A stretch of DNA of 64,000 nucleotides from Nemesobacter sp965204665 (GTDB lineage: Bacteria > Desulfobacterota_D > UBA1144 > Nemesobacterales > Nemesobacteraceae). Of this stretch, positions 34,786 to 43,995 are shown in pieces. Every line of letters starts with the position of its first letter. The first letter of the stretch is position 1. The stretch lies in contig OZ242002.1 of NCBI GenBank assembly GCA_965204665.1, positions 1,054,001 to 1,118,000 on the forward strand, given 5' to 3'. The position numbers and the translations under genes were made by a program. Under the pieces are notes generated by a model. That model made no database searches and was not told the origin of the DNA. It worked only from the letters and a program-made list of their open reading frames with translations.

Positions 34786-35205
34786 TCATTCTCCCGTAAT
34801 CTGGAGAACGATCTTTCTCGTACGGGGGCGGTTGTCGAAATCCACAAGCACTATCTGCTGCCAGGTGCCGAGAAGGGGCGCACCGCCTGAAAACGGGATC
34901 GAAAGTGAAGGACCGAACAGTGCCGCTCTGATGTGGGAGTGTCCGTTTCCGTCTCCCCATCTGTCGTTATGCGCATAGCGTATGTCCCGGGGCGCTATCC
35001 TCTCGACCGCATCCCGCAGATCGCGGACCGCTCCGCTTTCGTATTCAAGAGTTGTAACTCCGCAGGTCGAGCCGGGCACGAACACGGTGACGATGCCGGA
35101 TGATATATCCGCATCGGTGAGTCCGGTACGCACCTGCGGGGTTATGTCCACGATGTCGCAGTCGCCCTTCGTGGTCAGTTCGAATGTTTTTGTCCGCACC
35201 GGCAT
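34786..35205 (-). CDS. yjbQ: Secondary thiamine-phosphate synthase / YjbQ family (UPF0047)
   Basis: The 139-residue protein shows the full family pattern: FVPGSTCGVTTLEYE, DGNGHSHIRAALFGPSLSIPF and LGTWQQIVLVDFDNRPRTRKI. The HSH and GTWQ segments form the metal-binding active site. Family members can complement thiamine-phosphate synthase mutants, but their main role is unknown. It is 9 bases from the upstream MBL-like gene. Confidence 0.92.
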   Translation of the reverse strand: MPVRTKTFELTTKGDCDIVDITPQVRTGLTDADISSGIVTVFVPGSTCGVTTLEYESGAVRDLRDAVERIAPRDIRYAHNDRWGDGNGHSHIRAALFGPSLSIPFSGGAPLLGTWQQIVLVDFDNRPRTRKIVLQITGE

Positions 35206-35214
35206 CCTGATTTT

Positions 35215-36192
35215 TCAGAAAAGCGTAAGTTGCTTCGGGCTCCGGAGAGCCGTCACGTTCCATCCGTCCTTGTCCAGTTTTTCGGTGAAGTCCGCGCTGA
35301 CGTTGCCTCTTAGTATCACGCTTTTCGGTTTTGATATGTCGAGGTACTCGGAGACCTCGTCGTACCCGTGGTGATTGCTCAGGGGAAAAGCTATGTCCGC
35401 GCCGTGGGACAGTCTTGCCGTCCGTCCGCTCACCATCGCCCGCCCGGTAATCACCGCTATCTTCCTGTTTTCAAGTTTTTTCAGAGCGGGCGAGTCTTTG
35501 TAGGAAAGAGGAGCCATCAGTACTCTGTTCTCGAAATTCTTTTTTCCGATCCCTCCGACGCGGGGCATGCTTACTCCCAGTTCTCTGTAGATACGCAGGA
35601 TTTTCGCCACTGCGGGGTGTAATCCCATCTGTATATTTTTCTTCTCCAGAAATATTATCAGGTCCTGTACCTTTCCCACCGGATTGGCGAGGATCACCGG
35701 GACTTTTCCTGTAAAGAAGCATTTTCTTACGAATTCATATACGGACTCCATGACCGCATCCGACTCCGGAAAAGAAAAGTTCTCCGACCCGTACGCGCAG
35801 TTTATTATAAGAGTGTCGCATCTTCGAAGTTCCGTGTGTTCCGCGGTGCCGGGGTGCCGCAGCTTGAAGGAGCCCGCGTAGATTATTCTCTTTCCGTTTT
35901 TTTCTACGACCGCCTGCGCTCCGCCCAGCATCTGTCCCGAAGGGATGAGCTCTATGGAATGACTGCCCAGGCTGAAGGGTTTTCTGTAGGGAGGACAGAT
36001 CACCGTGGAATTTCTTATCTTGTTCCCGAGAAGCCTCACCGTCTGCTCGGTGGCTATGATTTTTCCGCTCGGGGGAACCCTGCCTGTGTTCGCGCTCGAG
36101 ACGAAGGAGAGCGGTACGGAACATCGCGAATCAAAATATATATCCGTGCCGGAAACTTTTATTTCATAACTACTAGAATCAATGTCCAGCAT
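35215..36192 (-). CDS. Metallo-beta-lactamase / beta-CASP-type protein lacking the HxHxDH motif
   Basis: The 325-residue protein aligns in outline with exonuclease-like MBL proteins annotated as mRNA 3'-end processing factor or ligase-associated nuclease. The IATEQTVRLLG, IELIPSGQMLGGAQAVVE, IIYAGSFK, CDTLIINCAYGSENF and GYDEVSEYLD blocks fit. Where these carry the zinc ligands HAHSDH, this one reads SSANTGR, so the catalytic metal site appears lost. It is cotranscribed with yjbQ. It may be an inactive structural or regulatory homologue. The family assignment is moderately sure. Confidence 0.65.
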   Translation of the reverse strand: MLDIDSSSYEIKVSGTDIYFDSRCSVPLSFVSSANTGRVPPSGKIIATEQTVRLLGNKIRNSTVICPPYRKPFSLGSHSIELIPSGQMLGGAQAVVEKNGKRIIYAGSFKLRHPGTAEHTELRRCDTLIINCAYGSENFSFPESDAVMESVYEFVRKCFFTGKVPVILANPVGKVQDLIIFLEKKNIQMGLHPAVAKILRIYRELGVSMPRVGGIGKKNFENRVLMAPLSYKDSPALKKLENRKIAVITGRAMVSGRTARLSHGADIAFPLSNHHGYDEVSEYLDISKPKSVILRGNVSADFTEKLDKDGWNVTALRSPKQLTLF

Positions 36193-36311
36193 ACGCTGTA
36201 CAAATTTACTTCGGTTTTCTCTTCATAACAATAGAGAACCGCCGTCCGGTCGACTCCGGAAAAGTCGTCACCGGCGGTCCGCCTGCTTACGGAATACGGT
36301 CGGGAAGAAAG

Positions 36312-36346
36312 GGCGCGCGGAAAACAATAGCCGTTATCCGCGCGCC
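36312..36346 (-). terminator. GC-rich hairpin behind hsp20
   Basis: GGCGCGCGGA (36312-36321) pairs perfectly with TCCGCGCGCC (36337-36346) over a 15-base loop. It lies 19 bases past the hsp20 stop and likely ends that transcript, although only a weak pyrimidine run follows on that strand. Confidence 0.55.
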
Positions 36347-36364
36347 GCAATGTTTTTATTATGT

Positions 36365-36784
36365 TCAGTCAACTTCTATTTTTCTCGAGAGTTCCTCTTT
36401 CCTTTTCGGCAGAACAAGAGTCAGGACGCCGTTTTTGTAATCGGCTTTTATGTTCTCCTTTTCTATCGAGTCGTCAAGGAAAAACGTTCTCTCGAAAGTT
36501 CCGTAGGACCTCTCCACCCTGAGATATCCTCCGTCTTCGGTTTTTTCCTCGAGTTTTTTCTCCGCTTTTACGGTGAGACGGTTGTCTTTTACGTCTATGT
36601 TGAGATCTTCCTTCTTCACCCCGGGAAACTCCGCAGACAGAACCAGATTCGATCCCTTGTCCAGAATGTCCACTTTCGGACTCAGCCTGGTTTCCGCCGT
36701 CTCGGAATCAAAAACCTGTGGAAAAACATCTCCGAGGTTACGGAAAACATTTACCGGCTCCCACAAATCTACTGGATACTTCAT
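36365..36784 (-). CDS. Small heat shock protein, Hsp20 / alpha-crystallin family
   Basis: The 139-residue chaperone holds unfolded proteins in an ATP-independent way. The alpha-crystallin domain runs from about residue 42 (DKGSNLVLSAEFPGVKKEDL) to the C-terminus, with YGTFERTFFLDDSIEKENIKA and the NGVLTLVLPK motif. The C-terminal IEVD replaces the usual IxI motif in shortened form. An AGGAGG site precedes ATG 36784. It is divergent from the TPP enzyme gene, with 150 bases between. Confidence 0.94.
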   Translation of the reverse strand: MKYPVDLWEPVNVFRNLGDVFPQVFDSETAETRLSPKVDILDKGSNLVLSAEFPGVKKEDLNIDVKDNRLTVKAEKKLEEKTEDGGYLRVERSYGTFERTFFLDDSIEKENIKADYKNGVLTLVLPKRKEELSRKIEVD

Positions 36785-36934
36785 TGCTTTTACCTCCTTG
36801 CCTGATGAATTTTGTATTTTCTTCCTCTTCCCTCACTTCCATATTAATCATCATATCCGACCGCTCAAGGAAGTTTTTCATTCAATCTGCCGTTGTGATA
36901 GAATAGCAATCTCTTTGTCGGAGGAAAAACGCGA

Positions 36935-38623
36935 ATGTCGAGAATTCAAGGCGGTCATCTGGTGGCGGAAACTCTTCATGATCTGGGCGTGAGGAATATT
37001 TTCACTCTCGGAGGAGGGCATATAAATCCCATATACAGGGCATGCACGGACCTCGGCATAAGACTCATCGACACCCACCATGAACAGGGCGCGGCAATGG
37101 CGGCGGATGCTTACGGAAGACTTACCAGAACTCCGGGAATATGCCTCGTCACCGCGGGTCCCGGATTCACCAACACCCTTACGGGTATGGCCGGCGCCCG
37201 GCTGGCCAATTCCCCCGTGCTGCTTATTTCAGGGCGCTCGGGGATCGAGGAAAACGACAGGATGTCTCTTCAGGAAATAGATCAGGAGGCGATGGTGAGG
37301 CCCGTAGTCAAATGGTCGAGAACGGTTTACGAGGTAAAAAGACTCAGGGAGTATCTGTTTGCGGCATGGTCGGCCGCTCTTTCCGGGCGTCCCGGCCCCG
37401 TATACCTGGGAATGTCGTATGAGGTGCTCTATTCCGGATGCGAGGAGAGAGAGGTCACCCGAGCCTACGAAGGCGGTCTGGATATGGTCTCCGAACCTCC
37501 GGACCACATCATCCGTGAATTTTTCCGGTTGCTTTCCGCCTCGAAAAGACCCGTCTTCATGGTGGGAAGCGGTGCATGGTATTCGGAAGCGCATGAAAAA
37601 CTGCGTGAATTTGCGGAACTGATCGGTGCGCCGTTTTTCACCCTTAACATGGGAAGAGGCGTTCTGCCCGACGACCATCCGTTCTGTTTCGGAGCGGCAT
37701 CTCCGGCAGGTCCCGGAGGATTTCGGAAAATATCGGCCGCCGCCGACCTTGTAGTTCTTCTGGGAATAAGATTGAGTATCTACGCCGGTTTCGGAAACAC
37801 TCTGAATCCTCGCGCCGCTACCGTGCAGGTGGATGTCTGTCCGGAGGAAATCGGGAGGAACCGTCCCGTGGAACTCGGCGTCATCTGCGACCTGCACCCA
37901 TTTCTGCGGAAGTCGCTCGATTGTTTCCGTAGAAACGGAGCGGTTTTCAATTACAGCTCATGGAGAAAAAAGGCGAATACCTTTGCTGTCCGCGCACGCG
38001 CGGATTTTCAAAAAACCGTCGAATCTTCCGAGGGTATACACCCGGCGCGGGTGGCGCGCGCTGTTTCGGACCACCTTGACGGCGAGGGAATAATAGTCGT
38101 CGACGGCGGTGACTCGCAGTCGTGGGCGGACCTTTCCTGCGAAGTGAAAAAACCGGGACATTACCTCAAGGGAGGCCCGCTCGGCTGTATGGGGGTCGGG
38201 GTGCCTTTCGCTCTGGGAGCCGGGACCGCTTTTCCCGGGAAGCCGGTTGTTCTCATAACCGGAGACGGCGCCGCGGCCATGAATTTCATGGAGATGGAGA
38301 GTGCGGTGCGGCATTCGCTTCCGTTCGTCGTTGTCGTCTGCAATGATTCCGCGTGGGGAATGACCAAGCACCAGATTGAGATAACTTATCCCGACGCGAA
38401 GACGACTCAGGGAGTGGATCTGGGTTTTGTGGACTTCCACCAAATCGCGGAGGCCGTGGGCGGGTACGGAGAGAAGGTGGAAGACATAAAAGACCTGCCG
38501 CCGGCGCTCGAACGCTCTTTTTCCTCCGGGCTTCCCTCGGTGATCAACATCAGGACGGACCCCGACGCGGTCAGCATCGCGACGCGGGTGATAACGGCCG
38601 TGATGATGAGAAAGATGGACTGA
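36935..38623 (+). CDS. Thiamine diphosphate-dependent enzyme, acetolactate synthase-like
   Basis: The 562-residue protein has the three domains of the POX/AHAS group. The N-terminal Pyr domain contains the TPP-activating glutamate in THHEQGAAMAADAYGRLT. The central domain contains AADLVVLLGIRLS. The C-terminal PP domain has GDGAAAMNFMEMES and VCNDSAWGM. An AHAS subunit, 2-hydroxyacyl-CoA lyase or oxalyl-CoA decarboxylase are possible; I see neither an ilvN partner nor a clear FAD signature. The start ATG follows GGAGGA. It converges on lepA with 4 bases between the two genes. Confidence 0.85.
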   Translation: MSRIQGGHLVAETLHDLGVRNIFTLGGGHINPIYRACTDLGIRLIDTHHEQGAAMAADAYGRLTRTPGICLVTAGPGFTNTLTGMAGARLANSPVLLISGRSGIEENDRMSLQEIDQEAMVRPVVKWSRTVYEVKRLREYLFAAWSAALSGRPGPVYLGMSYEVLYSGCEEREVTRAYEGGLDMVSEPPDHIIREFFRLLSASKRPVFMVGSGAWYSEAHEKLREFAELIGAPFFTLNMGRGVLPDDHPFCFGAASPAGPGGFRKISAAADLVVLLGIRLSIYAGFGNTLNPRAATVQVDVCPEEIGRNRPVELGVICDLHPFLRKSLDCFRRNGAVFNYSSWRKKANTFAVRARADFQKTVESSEGIHPARVARAVSDHLDGEGIIVVDGGDSQSWADLSCEVKKPGHYLKGGPLGCMGVGVPFALGAGTAFPGKPVVLITGDGAAAMNFMEMESAVRHSLPFVVVVCNDSAWGMTKHQIEITYPDAKTTQGVDLGFVDFHQIAEAVGGYGEKVEDIKDLPPALERSFSSGLPSVINIRTDPDAVSIATRVITAVMMRKMD

Positions 38624-38627
38624 ACGG

Positions 38628-40424
38628 TCAGTCGCTTTTCAGAACGGCCAGGAACGCCTCCTGCGGTATCTCGATTCTGCCCACCTGCTTCATCCTCTTT
38701 TTTCCTTCTTTCTGCTTTTCAAGAAGTTTCCTTTTGCGTGTGACATCTCCGCCGTAGCATTTTGACGTGACGTCTTTTCTCATCGCCCTTACGGATTCGC
38801 GCGCTATCACCCGGCTGCCTACGGCCGCCTGTATGACCACTTCATAGAGCTGACGGGGGATGAGCGACCGCAGTTTCGATATCAACTCCCTGCCTCTCTC
38901 ATAAGCCTTGTCCTTATGCGATATTATGGAAAGCGCGTCCACGGGGCTTCCGTTCACCAGAATATCGAGTTTTATGAGATTCGAGTCTCTGTACCCCGAA
39001 GGTTCATAGTCCATTGATGCGTAACCCTTCGTAACCGACTTGAGTTTGTCGTAGAAATCGTAGACGATCTCCGCGAGCGGAAGTTCGTACTCGATTATCG
39101 CCCTGTTTTCCGTCACATAGTTGAGATTTCTGCGTATTCCTCTTCTTTTTTCACAGAGGTCGAATATCTGCCCCAGGTAGTCGGAAGGCGTGTGCATGGA
39201 CACGAACACACACGGTTCCTGGAGTCTTACGGAGCGGTCGGCCGTGGGAAGTTCGCTCGGATTGTCCACGTAAACCTCCTTTCCTCCGGGGTAGATTGAT
39301 TTGTAGATTACCGTCGGGGCGGTGTTTATCAGGTTGACTTCGAACTCTCTTTCCACTCTTTCCCTCACGATTTCCATGTGGAGGAGCCCCAGAAATCCGC
39401 ATCTGAACCCGAATCCGAGCGCAAGCGATGTCTCGGGTTCGTAGACGAGCGATGAATCGTTGAGTTTGAGTTTTTCAAGACCTTCCTTGAGCCTGTCGTA
39501 GTCTCCGGTATCAATCGGATAGAGCCCGCTGAAAACCATCGGTTTTATTACCTTGAACCCTTCGAGCGGACTCTCCGTGGGATTCTCCGCGTCCGTTACG
39601 GTGTCGCCGACACCGGCTTCGCTTATTTCCTTTATCGACGCGGTTATGAATCCCACCTGTCCCGTCTCCAGCCGCTCGAGTTCCGTCGCTCGAGGAGAGA
39701 ACGCTCCCACTTTTCTCACCTCGTAACTGCTGCCGGTCGCCATCAGCTTGATTCTCATACCGAGACTCACCGCGCCTTCATATATTCTCACCAGCATGAC
39801 GACACCCTGGTAGGAATCAAACCAGCTGTCGAATATGAGAGCCTTGAGCGGCGCGGGGCCGGGGTCTTGCGGCGGCGGCACGAGACTGATTATGGATTCC
39901 AGTATTTCCTTGGTTCCGGTCCCGTCTTTCGCGCTTGTCAGAACCGCATCGTCCGCGGGGATTCCGACTATGTCTTCTATTTCCCTTTTCACTCTTTCCG
40001 GCTCCGCGGACGGCAGATCGATTTTATTGATGACGGGTATGAGTTCAAGCCCGGAGTCCGCCGCCAGATAGGCGTGCGCGAGAGTCTGAGCCTCGACTCC
40101 CTGCGATGCGTCCACCACAAGAAGCGCGCCTTCGCACGCTATGAGGCTTCGTGAAACTTCATAACTGAAATCAACATGCCCCGGAGTGTCTATCAGGTTG
40201 AATTGATACGTTTTGCCGTCGTCAGCCTTATATTCGAGCCTTACGGCCTGGGCTTTTATTGTAATTCCCCGCTCTCTTTCCAGTTCCATATTGTCGAGGA
40301 ACTGCTGGGTTTTTTCGCGTTCATTGATCGTCCCGGTAAATTCAAGAATTCTGTCGGCAAGAGTCGATTTCCCGTGATCGACGTGAGCTATTATGGAGAA
40401 GTTTCTGATCAGGCTGGTTGTCAT
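38628..40424 (-). CDS. lepA: Elongation factor 4 (LepA)
   Basis: LepA is a ribosome-associated GTPase of translation quality control. The 598-residue protein has the G1 motif AHVDHGKSTLADR, G3 DTPGHVDF, G4 NKIDLP, and the diagnostic C-terminal block (RESVRAMRKDVTSKCYGGDVTR, shortened KCYGGDVTRKRKLLEKQK) that sets it apart from EF-G. A T[I/V]KAQAV segment marks the switch region. No lepB lies next to it. It stands alone. Confidence 0.97.
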   Translation of the reverse strand: MTTSLIRNFSIIAHVDHGKSTLADRILEFTGTINEREKTQQFLDNMELERERGITIKAQAVRLEYKADDGKTYQFNLIDTPGHVDFSYEVSRSLIACEGALLVVDASQGVEAQTLAHAYLAADSGLELIPVINKIDLPSAEPERVKREIEDIVGIPADDAVLTSAKDGTGTKEILESIISLVPPPQDPGPAPLKALIFDSWFDSYQGVVMLVRIYEGAVSLGMRIKLMATGSSYEVRKVGAFSPRATELERLETGQVGFITASIKEISEAGVGDTVTDAENPTESPLEGFKVIKPMVFSGLYPIDTGDYDRLKEGLEKLKLNDSSLVYEPETSLALGFGFRCGFLGLLHMEIVRERVEREFEVNLINTAPTVIYKSIYPGGKEVYVDNPSELPTADRSVRLQEPCVFVSMHTPSDYLGQIFDLCEKRRGIRRNLNYVTENRAIIEYELPLAEIVYDFYDKLKSVTKGYASMDYEPSGYRDSNLIKLDILVNGSPVDALSIISHKDKAYERGRELISKLRSLIPRQLYEVVIQAAVGSRVIARESVRAMRKDVTSKCYGGDVTRKRKLLEKQKEGKKRMKQVGRIEIPQEAFLAVLKSD

Positions 40425-40820
40425 GGCGAATCCCGAATTATATAAGGAATGTTTCGAGCATTCAAATATCGCTGTTGCGTATAACTCGGGCGGGTGATTT
40501 GATATATGGTGGCCTTGATTCCCGTCCAGCGGAGCGGCAGACCGTCTCGAGTGTCGGAGTTCAGGTCGCGAATCTGAAGATTCAGCTAAGTTGAGGATAA
40601 AGTGATTCTTAAAAATCGGTTCAGATGAGCCGTACAGGCGTTTCTCGTCCTCAGCTTTTTCAGTCCCTAGAGTCGTGCTTACGAACTTTGGGAGGGAGGG
40701 GGCTCGTGGTTATCGACAGCAGGTTTGAAGAAAGGAGCGTTTCAGTCCCCCCCCCCCCCGTTTTCATAGACGTTATAACCAAGGAGTAAGTCGATCGATC
40801 GGACCTAAGTTGGAAGGATA
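40425..40820. other. Intergenic region with a 13-C homopolymer
   Basis: Positions 40747-40759 are thirteen C in a row, 80 to 90 bases before the TonB-receptor relic. I could not place a convincing -35/-10 pair around it. The rest holds no gene. Confidence 0.5.
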
Positions 40821-41302
40821 ATTCAGGAGCTGGTGCCGTTTTTCAATTCTTCGAGTTCAACTATAAAGGACGGAACGGATGCGGTCCGTCCCGCGACCCT
40901 TCGGGGGCTCGGGCCGGATCAGGTGCTGGTTCTTGTCAGCGGGAAGCGTCGTCATAAAAGCGCTCTCATGCATGTGAACGCCTCCGTCGGACATGGTACG
41001 GCAGAAGTCGACATGAACGTGATTCCGGGAGTGTGATCAGGAATATAGAGGTTCTCCTAGGCGGAGTTTCCGCTCAGTACGGACCCGACGCGGTCTCGGG
41101 CGTGACAGACATGGTTCTCGAGGATGGTGTCGACGGTAATGTTTCAATCTCCATGGGACAGCTTTTCGAAGGTGATGGAGAAACCTTGGCGGCGAGCGTG
41201 AACAAAGATTGTTCACTTGGTGGAGGGAGTGTTGTCAATGCGGCGATGGAGGTTAGAGAAAGCGTTCCAACCGGGTGTTACGGGAGATATCCGGTATCCT
41301 GA
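40821..41302 (+). pseudogene. TonB-dependent receptor, plug-domain relic
   Basis: Two frames joined near 41034 encode a typical plug domain: DGTDAVRPATLRGLGPDQVLVLVSGKRRH, shortened GLGPDQVLVLVSGKRRHKSA, then VDMNVIPG, then IRNIEVLLGGVSAQYGPDAVSGV and DGVDGNVSISMGQLFEGDG. The signal peptide, the TonB box and the whole beta-barrel are missing or unrecognisable. The 340 bases after it (to 41646) hold only scattered short frames and may be decayed barrel. In a complete cell this would have been an outer-membrane importer. Confidence 0.8.
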
Positions 41303-41646
41303 CGCAGAGTCGGATCTTCGGCGCGAAGTATCTTGCCGATGCGGACCTCGGCATGGAACCGGGGAAGTTCGGCAAAATCAAGGTCGGTGCGAATGACCTT
41401 TCCGACGTAAAAATCCGCCCGATAAAAATGAGATCGGTCAGTCGAGAGGCGGCACCATGCTTGATCATGACGGCTCAGTTGTGTTCGGTTCTCCCGGATT
41501 TTCTCCTGCTTCCGGCGAGCGTCTTTCGGGTTTAACGGCGGTTATTACTACCCGGCTTACGAGTACAGTTTCTGAAACTCTCTCTGCTAGATTCCGTTTT
41601 CCTGCCGGCAGGGTGCGTGTCTCTGCAGAAGATTCTTTCCGGGTAC

Positions 41647-43041
41647 TCATATCATGGACGATCTTATCACCATAAGTTTTTCATGCGTCATTTCCCGCAT
41701 CGTGTACGGAATGCCTCCCGTTCCGATTCCCGAATGTCCGGCTCCCCGAAACGGCATCCAGTCCACCCGAAACGCCGTGTGATCGTTTACGAGAACCGAA
41801 GCTGCTTTAATGTTTTTCACCGCGTATAAAGCCGCATCGATGTTCTTGGTGAATACCGCCGCCTGAAACGAGTAGGGGATATTGTTCGCGGTCTCTATCG
41901 CGTCCTCCATCTTTTCGTAGGAGTAAACGGCTATCACGGGTCCGAAGATCTCCGCGCGTGATAGCCTGCAGTCCTGCGCCGGATCAAGAATCACAGTCGG
42001 TTCGTAGCAGGACTTTCCGACCTCTGCTCCTCCGCACAGAAGTTTTCCTCCGCTTCGCACCGCTTCCTGCACCCATCGGTGAACCCTTCGCGCATCCTCT
42101 GCGCTTATAAGGGGACCCACATCGGTATCTTCGCGAAGCGGGTCCCCGACTTTTAATCCGAGCGCAATCTCTCTGAGCCCTTCCGTGACTTCCGCGACAA
42201 CCGAACTGTGGGCGAACACCCTCTGGACGGAAACGCATACCTGACCTGCGTGGTAGAATCCGCCCTTGGCGAGAAGAGGAAGCATGTCGGCTATATCCGC
42301 ATCGGGTTCCACTATAACGGGAGCCGCTCCCCCGTGTTCAAGCGCGCACCTGGCGCCGGGAGTGAGCCTGGATCTGAGGTGCCATCCGACTTCCGCCGAG
42401 CCTATGAAAGTAAGATAGTTCACTCTGCGGTCGGCGGCCAGTTTCTCTGAAAGAGTATCATCCACTATGATCCCGCGGGCCCATTGCTCGGGCAGACCGC
42501 TTTCGTAAAGCGCCTGCAGCAGGTTAAAACATGAAAGAGGTGTGCTGAGAGCCGGTTTTATTATTGCCGGACAGCTCGTAGCCACCGCGGGTATGAGTTG
42601 ATGTACGGCCAGATTGAAAGGATGATTAAAGGCCGAGATCGCCGCTACCACCCCTATCGGTTCTCTGAACGTGAACGCCATTCTGTTGAGAGAGGCCGGG
42701 TTTATACCCATAGGTATTTCTTTTCCCGCCAAAGCGGAGAAAGATTCCAGTGCGACTTTTATACCGCTTACGGCTCTTGTGATTTCAACCCTCGTGTCGA
42801 CAATGGGTTTTCCTCCTTCCATAGCGGCGTCTCGGACGATGCGGTCGTAGTTTTTCTCGATAAATTTCTTTGTCTTCTCAAGAATATCGATTCTCTTCGG
42901 GATGGGAATCCTCAGCGACGGGGAGTCGGCGAGGTCTCTTGCAGCGGCAAGAAATTTTTCCATTTCTTTTTCGCCTGTCGCAGGAATTTCCCTCATCAGT
43001 TTTTCATCGTAAGCCGTCAGAACCTGAATGGTTTTCGCCAT
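41647..43041 (-). CDS. Aldehyde dehydrogenase family protein, NAD(P)-dependent
   Basis: The ALDH fold is clear: PIGVVAAISAFNHPFNLAVHQ, the FIGSAEVGWHL NAD loop, LEHGGAAPVIVEP with the general base glutamate, and the nucleophile cysteine in HAGQVCVSVQRVF. The C-terminus has EIFGPVIAVYSYEKMEDAIE and NNIPYSFQAAVFT. Non-acylating, possibly a glyceraldehyde-3-phosphate or lactaldehyde type; substrate unknown. The frame opens at 43086, but ATG 43041, after GGAG, gives the natural N-terminus MAKTIQVLTAYDEKL and about 464 residues. It is divergent from msrB. Confidence 0.93.
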   Translation of the reverse strand: MAKTIQVLTAYDEKLMREIPATGEKEMEKFLAAARDLADSPSLRIPIPKRIDILEKTKKFIEKNYDRIVRDAAMEGGKPIVDTRVEITRAVSGIKVALESFSALAGKEIPMGINPASLNRMAFTFREPIGVVAAISAFNHPFNLAVHQLIPAVATSCPAIIKPALSTPLSCFNLLQALYESGLPEQWARGIIVDDTLSEKLAADRRVNYLTFIGSAEVGWHLRSRLTPGARCALEHGGAAPVIVEPDADIADMLPLLAKGGFYHAGQVCVSVQRVFAHSSVVAEVTEGLREIALGLKVGDPLREDTDVGPLISAEDARRVHRWVQEAVRSGGKLLCGGAEVGKSCYEPTVILDPAQDCRLSRAEIFGPVIAVYSYEKMEDAIETANNIPYSFQAAVFTKNIDAALYAVKNIKAASVLVNDHTAFRVDWMPFRGAGHSGIGTGGIPYTMREMTHEKLMVIRSSMI

Positions 43042-43121
43042 GATTCGCCTCTCCATGTCTTTTCCGGGCGCTTTACATACGCCCAAGCGATGTCTATATT
43101 AGCACAAAGGAGGCGGTTTTT

Positions 43122-43625
43122 ATGAAAAACGCGGGGACAATTCTTTTCGTGATTCTTGCGGCGGTTCTTTTCTCCTCGTTGTTTTCCCCTGCCGAAAACG
43201 AAGAAACTGAAGAGAATACTCCGGAAGGCGTAATGGGCCTTACGGTAAAACAGTGGAAAGAGAAGCTCCCGCCTCTTGAGTACAGGGTGCTCTGGAAAAA
43301 GGGAACGGAGCATCCTTTTACCGGAGACCTTCTCTACAACAAGCGGAAAGGGATTTACGTAACCGCGGGTTGTGGACAGCCGGTTTTTTCCTCGGAGGAC
43401 AAATACGATTCAGGGACCGGATGGCCGAGTTTCCGACAGCCTTTGAATGAAGATTCTGTAAGAATACTGCCTGATGATTCCTCGGGGATGAGACGTTACG
43501 AAGTGGTTTCAAGCACATGCGGGGAACACCTCGGACATGTCTTCAGGGACGGTCCTCCGCCTGCGGGTCTTCGGTACTGCATAAATTCCGCCGCGTTGGA
43601 TTTCATTCCCGATACTCCTCAATAG
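43122..43625 (+). CDS. msrB: Exported peptide-methionine (R)-S-oxide reductase MsrB
   Basis: The 167-residue protein carries an N-terminal hydrophobic signal (TILFVILAAVLFSSLFSPA), so it is exported or membrane-anchored. The MsrB core follows: GCGQPVFSSEDKYDSGTGWPSF, GEHLGHVFRDGPPPAGLRYC and the catalytic cysteine in RYCINSAAL. The two CxxC pairs that bind zinc in most MsrB proteins are reduced to single cysteines (TAGC and STCG). It repairs oxidised methionine in the envelope. ATG 43122 is preceded by AAAGGAGG at 10 bases. Confidence 0.93.
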   Translation: MKNAGTILFVILAAVLFSSLFSPAENEETEENTPEGVMGLTVKQWKEKLPPLEYRVLWKKGTEHPFTGDLLYNKRKGIYVTAGCGQPVFSSEDKYDSGTGWPSFRQPLNEDSVRILPDDSSGMRRYEVVSSTCGEHLGHVFRDGPPPAGLRYCINSAALDFIPDTPQ

Positions 43626-43995
43626 TGTATTCGAGATGGTTCCGTGAAACAATGCCTTCGGGTAATCCTATCGCGCTTCAGTCTACATCAAAAACGGCAT
43701 TGAAAAATCTATCTGCATCCGGTTCAGTCCTCGGTGTCGGAACTTCGGTGCTCGGATAAGAAAAGCGCTCCCGCAAGTATGAGTGAAAGCAGTTTTCTTT
43801 GAAATATAAGAGACGGAACAACATATAATATAAGACAATGTAAGAAAATAAAGATGTGTATAGAACAGGATTCCGTGAGTGGAAAAATTTTCGGGAAATT
43901 ATATACCTGGATGAGGAATCTCACCGCGGAATAACGCCTGTTGATAAGTAGGGCGGGATAATGTCTTTACGAAGACCGGGAGAGTTATTGTCAAA
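43626..43995. other. Intergenic region with a diverged repeat shared with 31.6-31.7 kb
   Basis: No gene is seen between msrB and the IS256-type element. The stretch 43827-43921 is related in inverse orientation to 31608-31711: shared strings include CCCGAAAATTTTTCC and AAGACAAT. Its nature is unknown. Confidence 0.4.
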
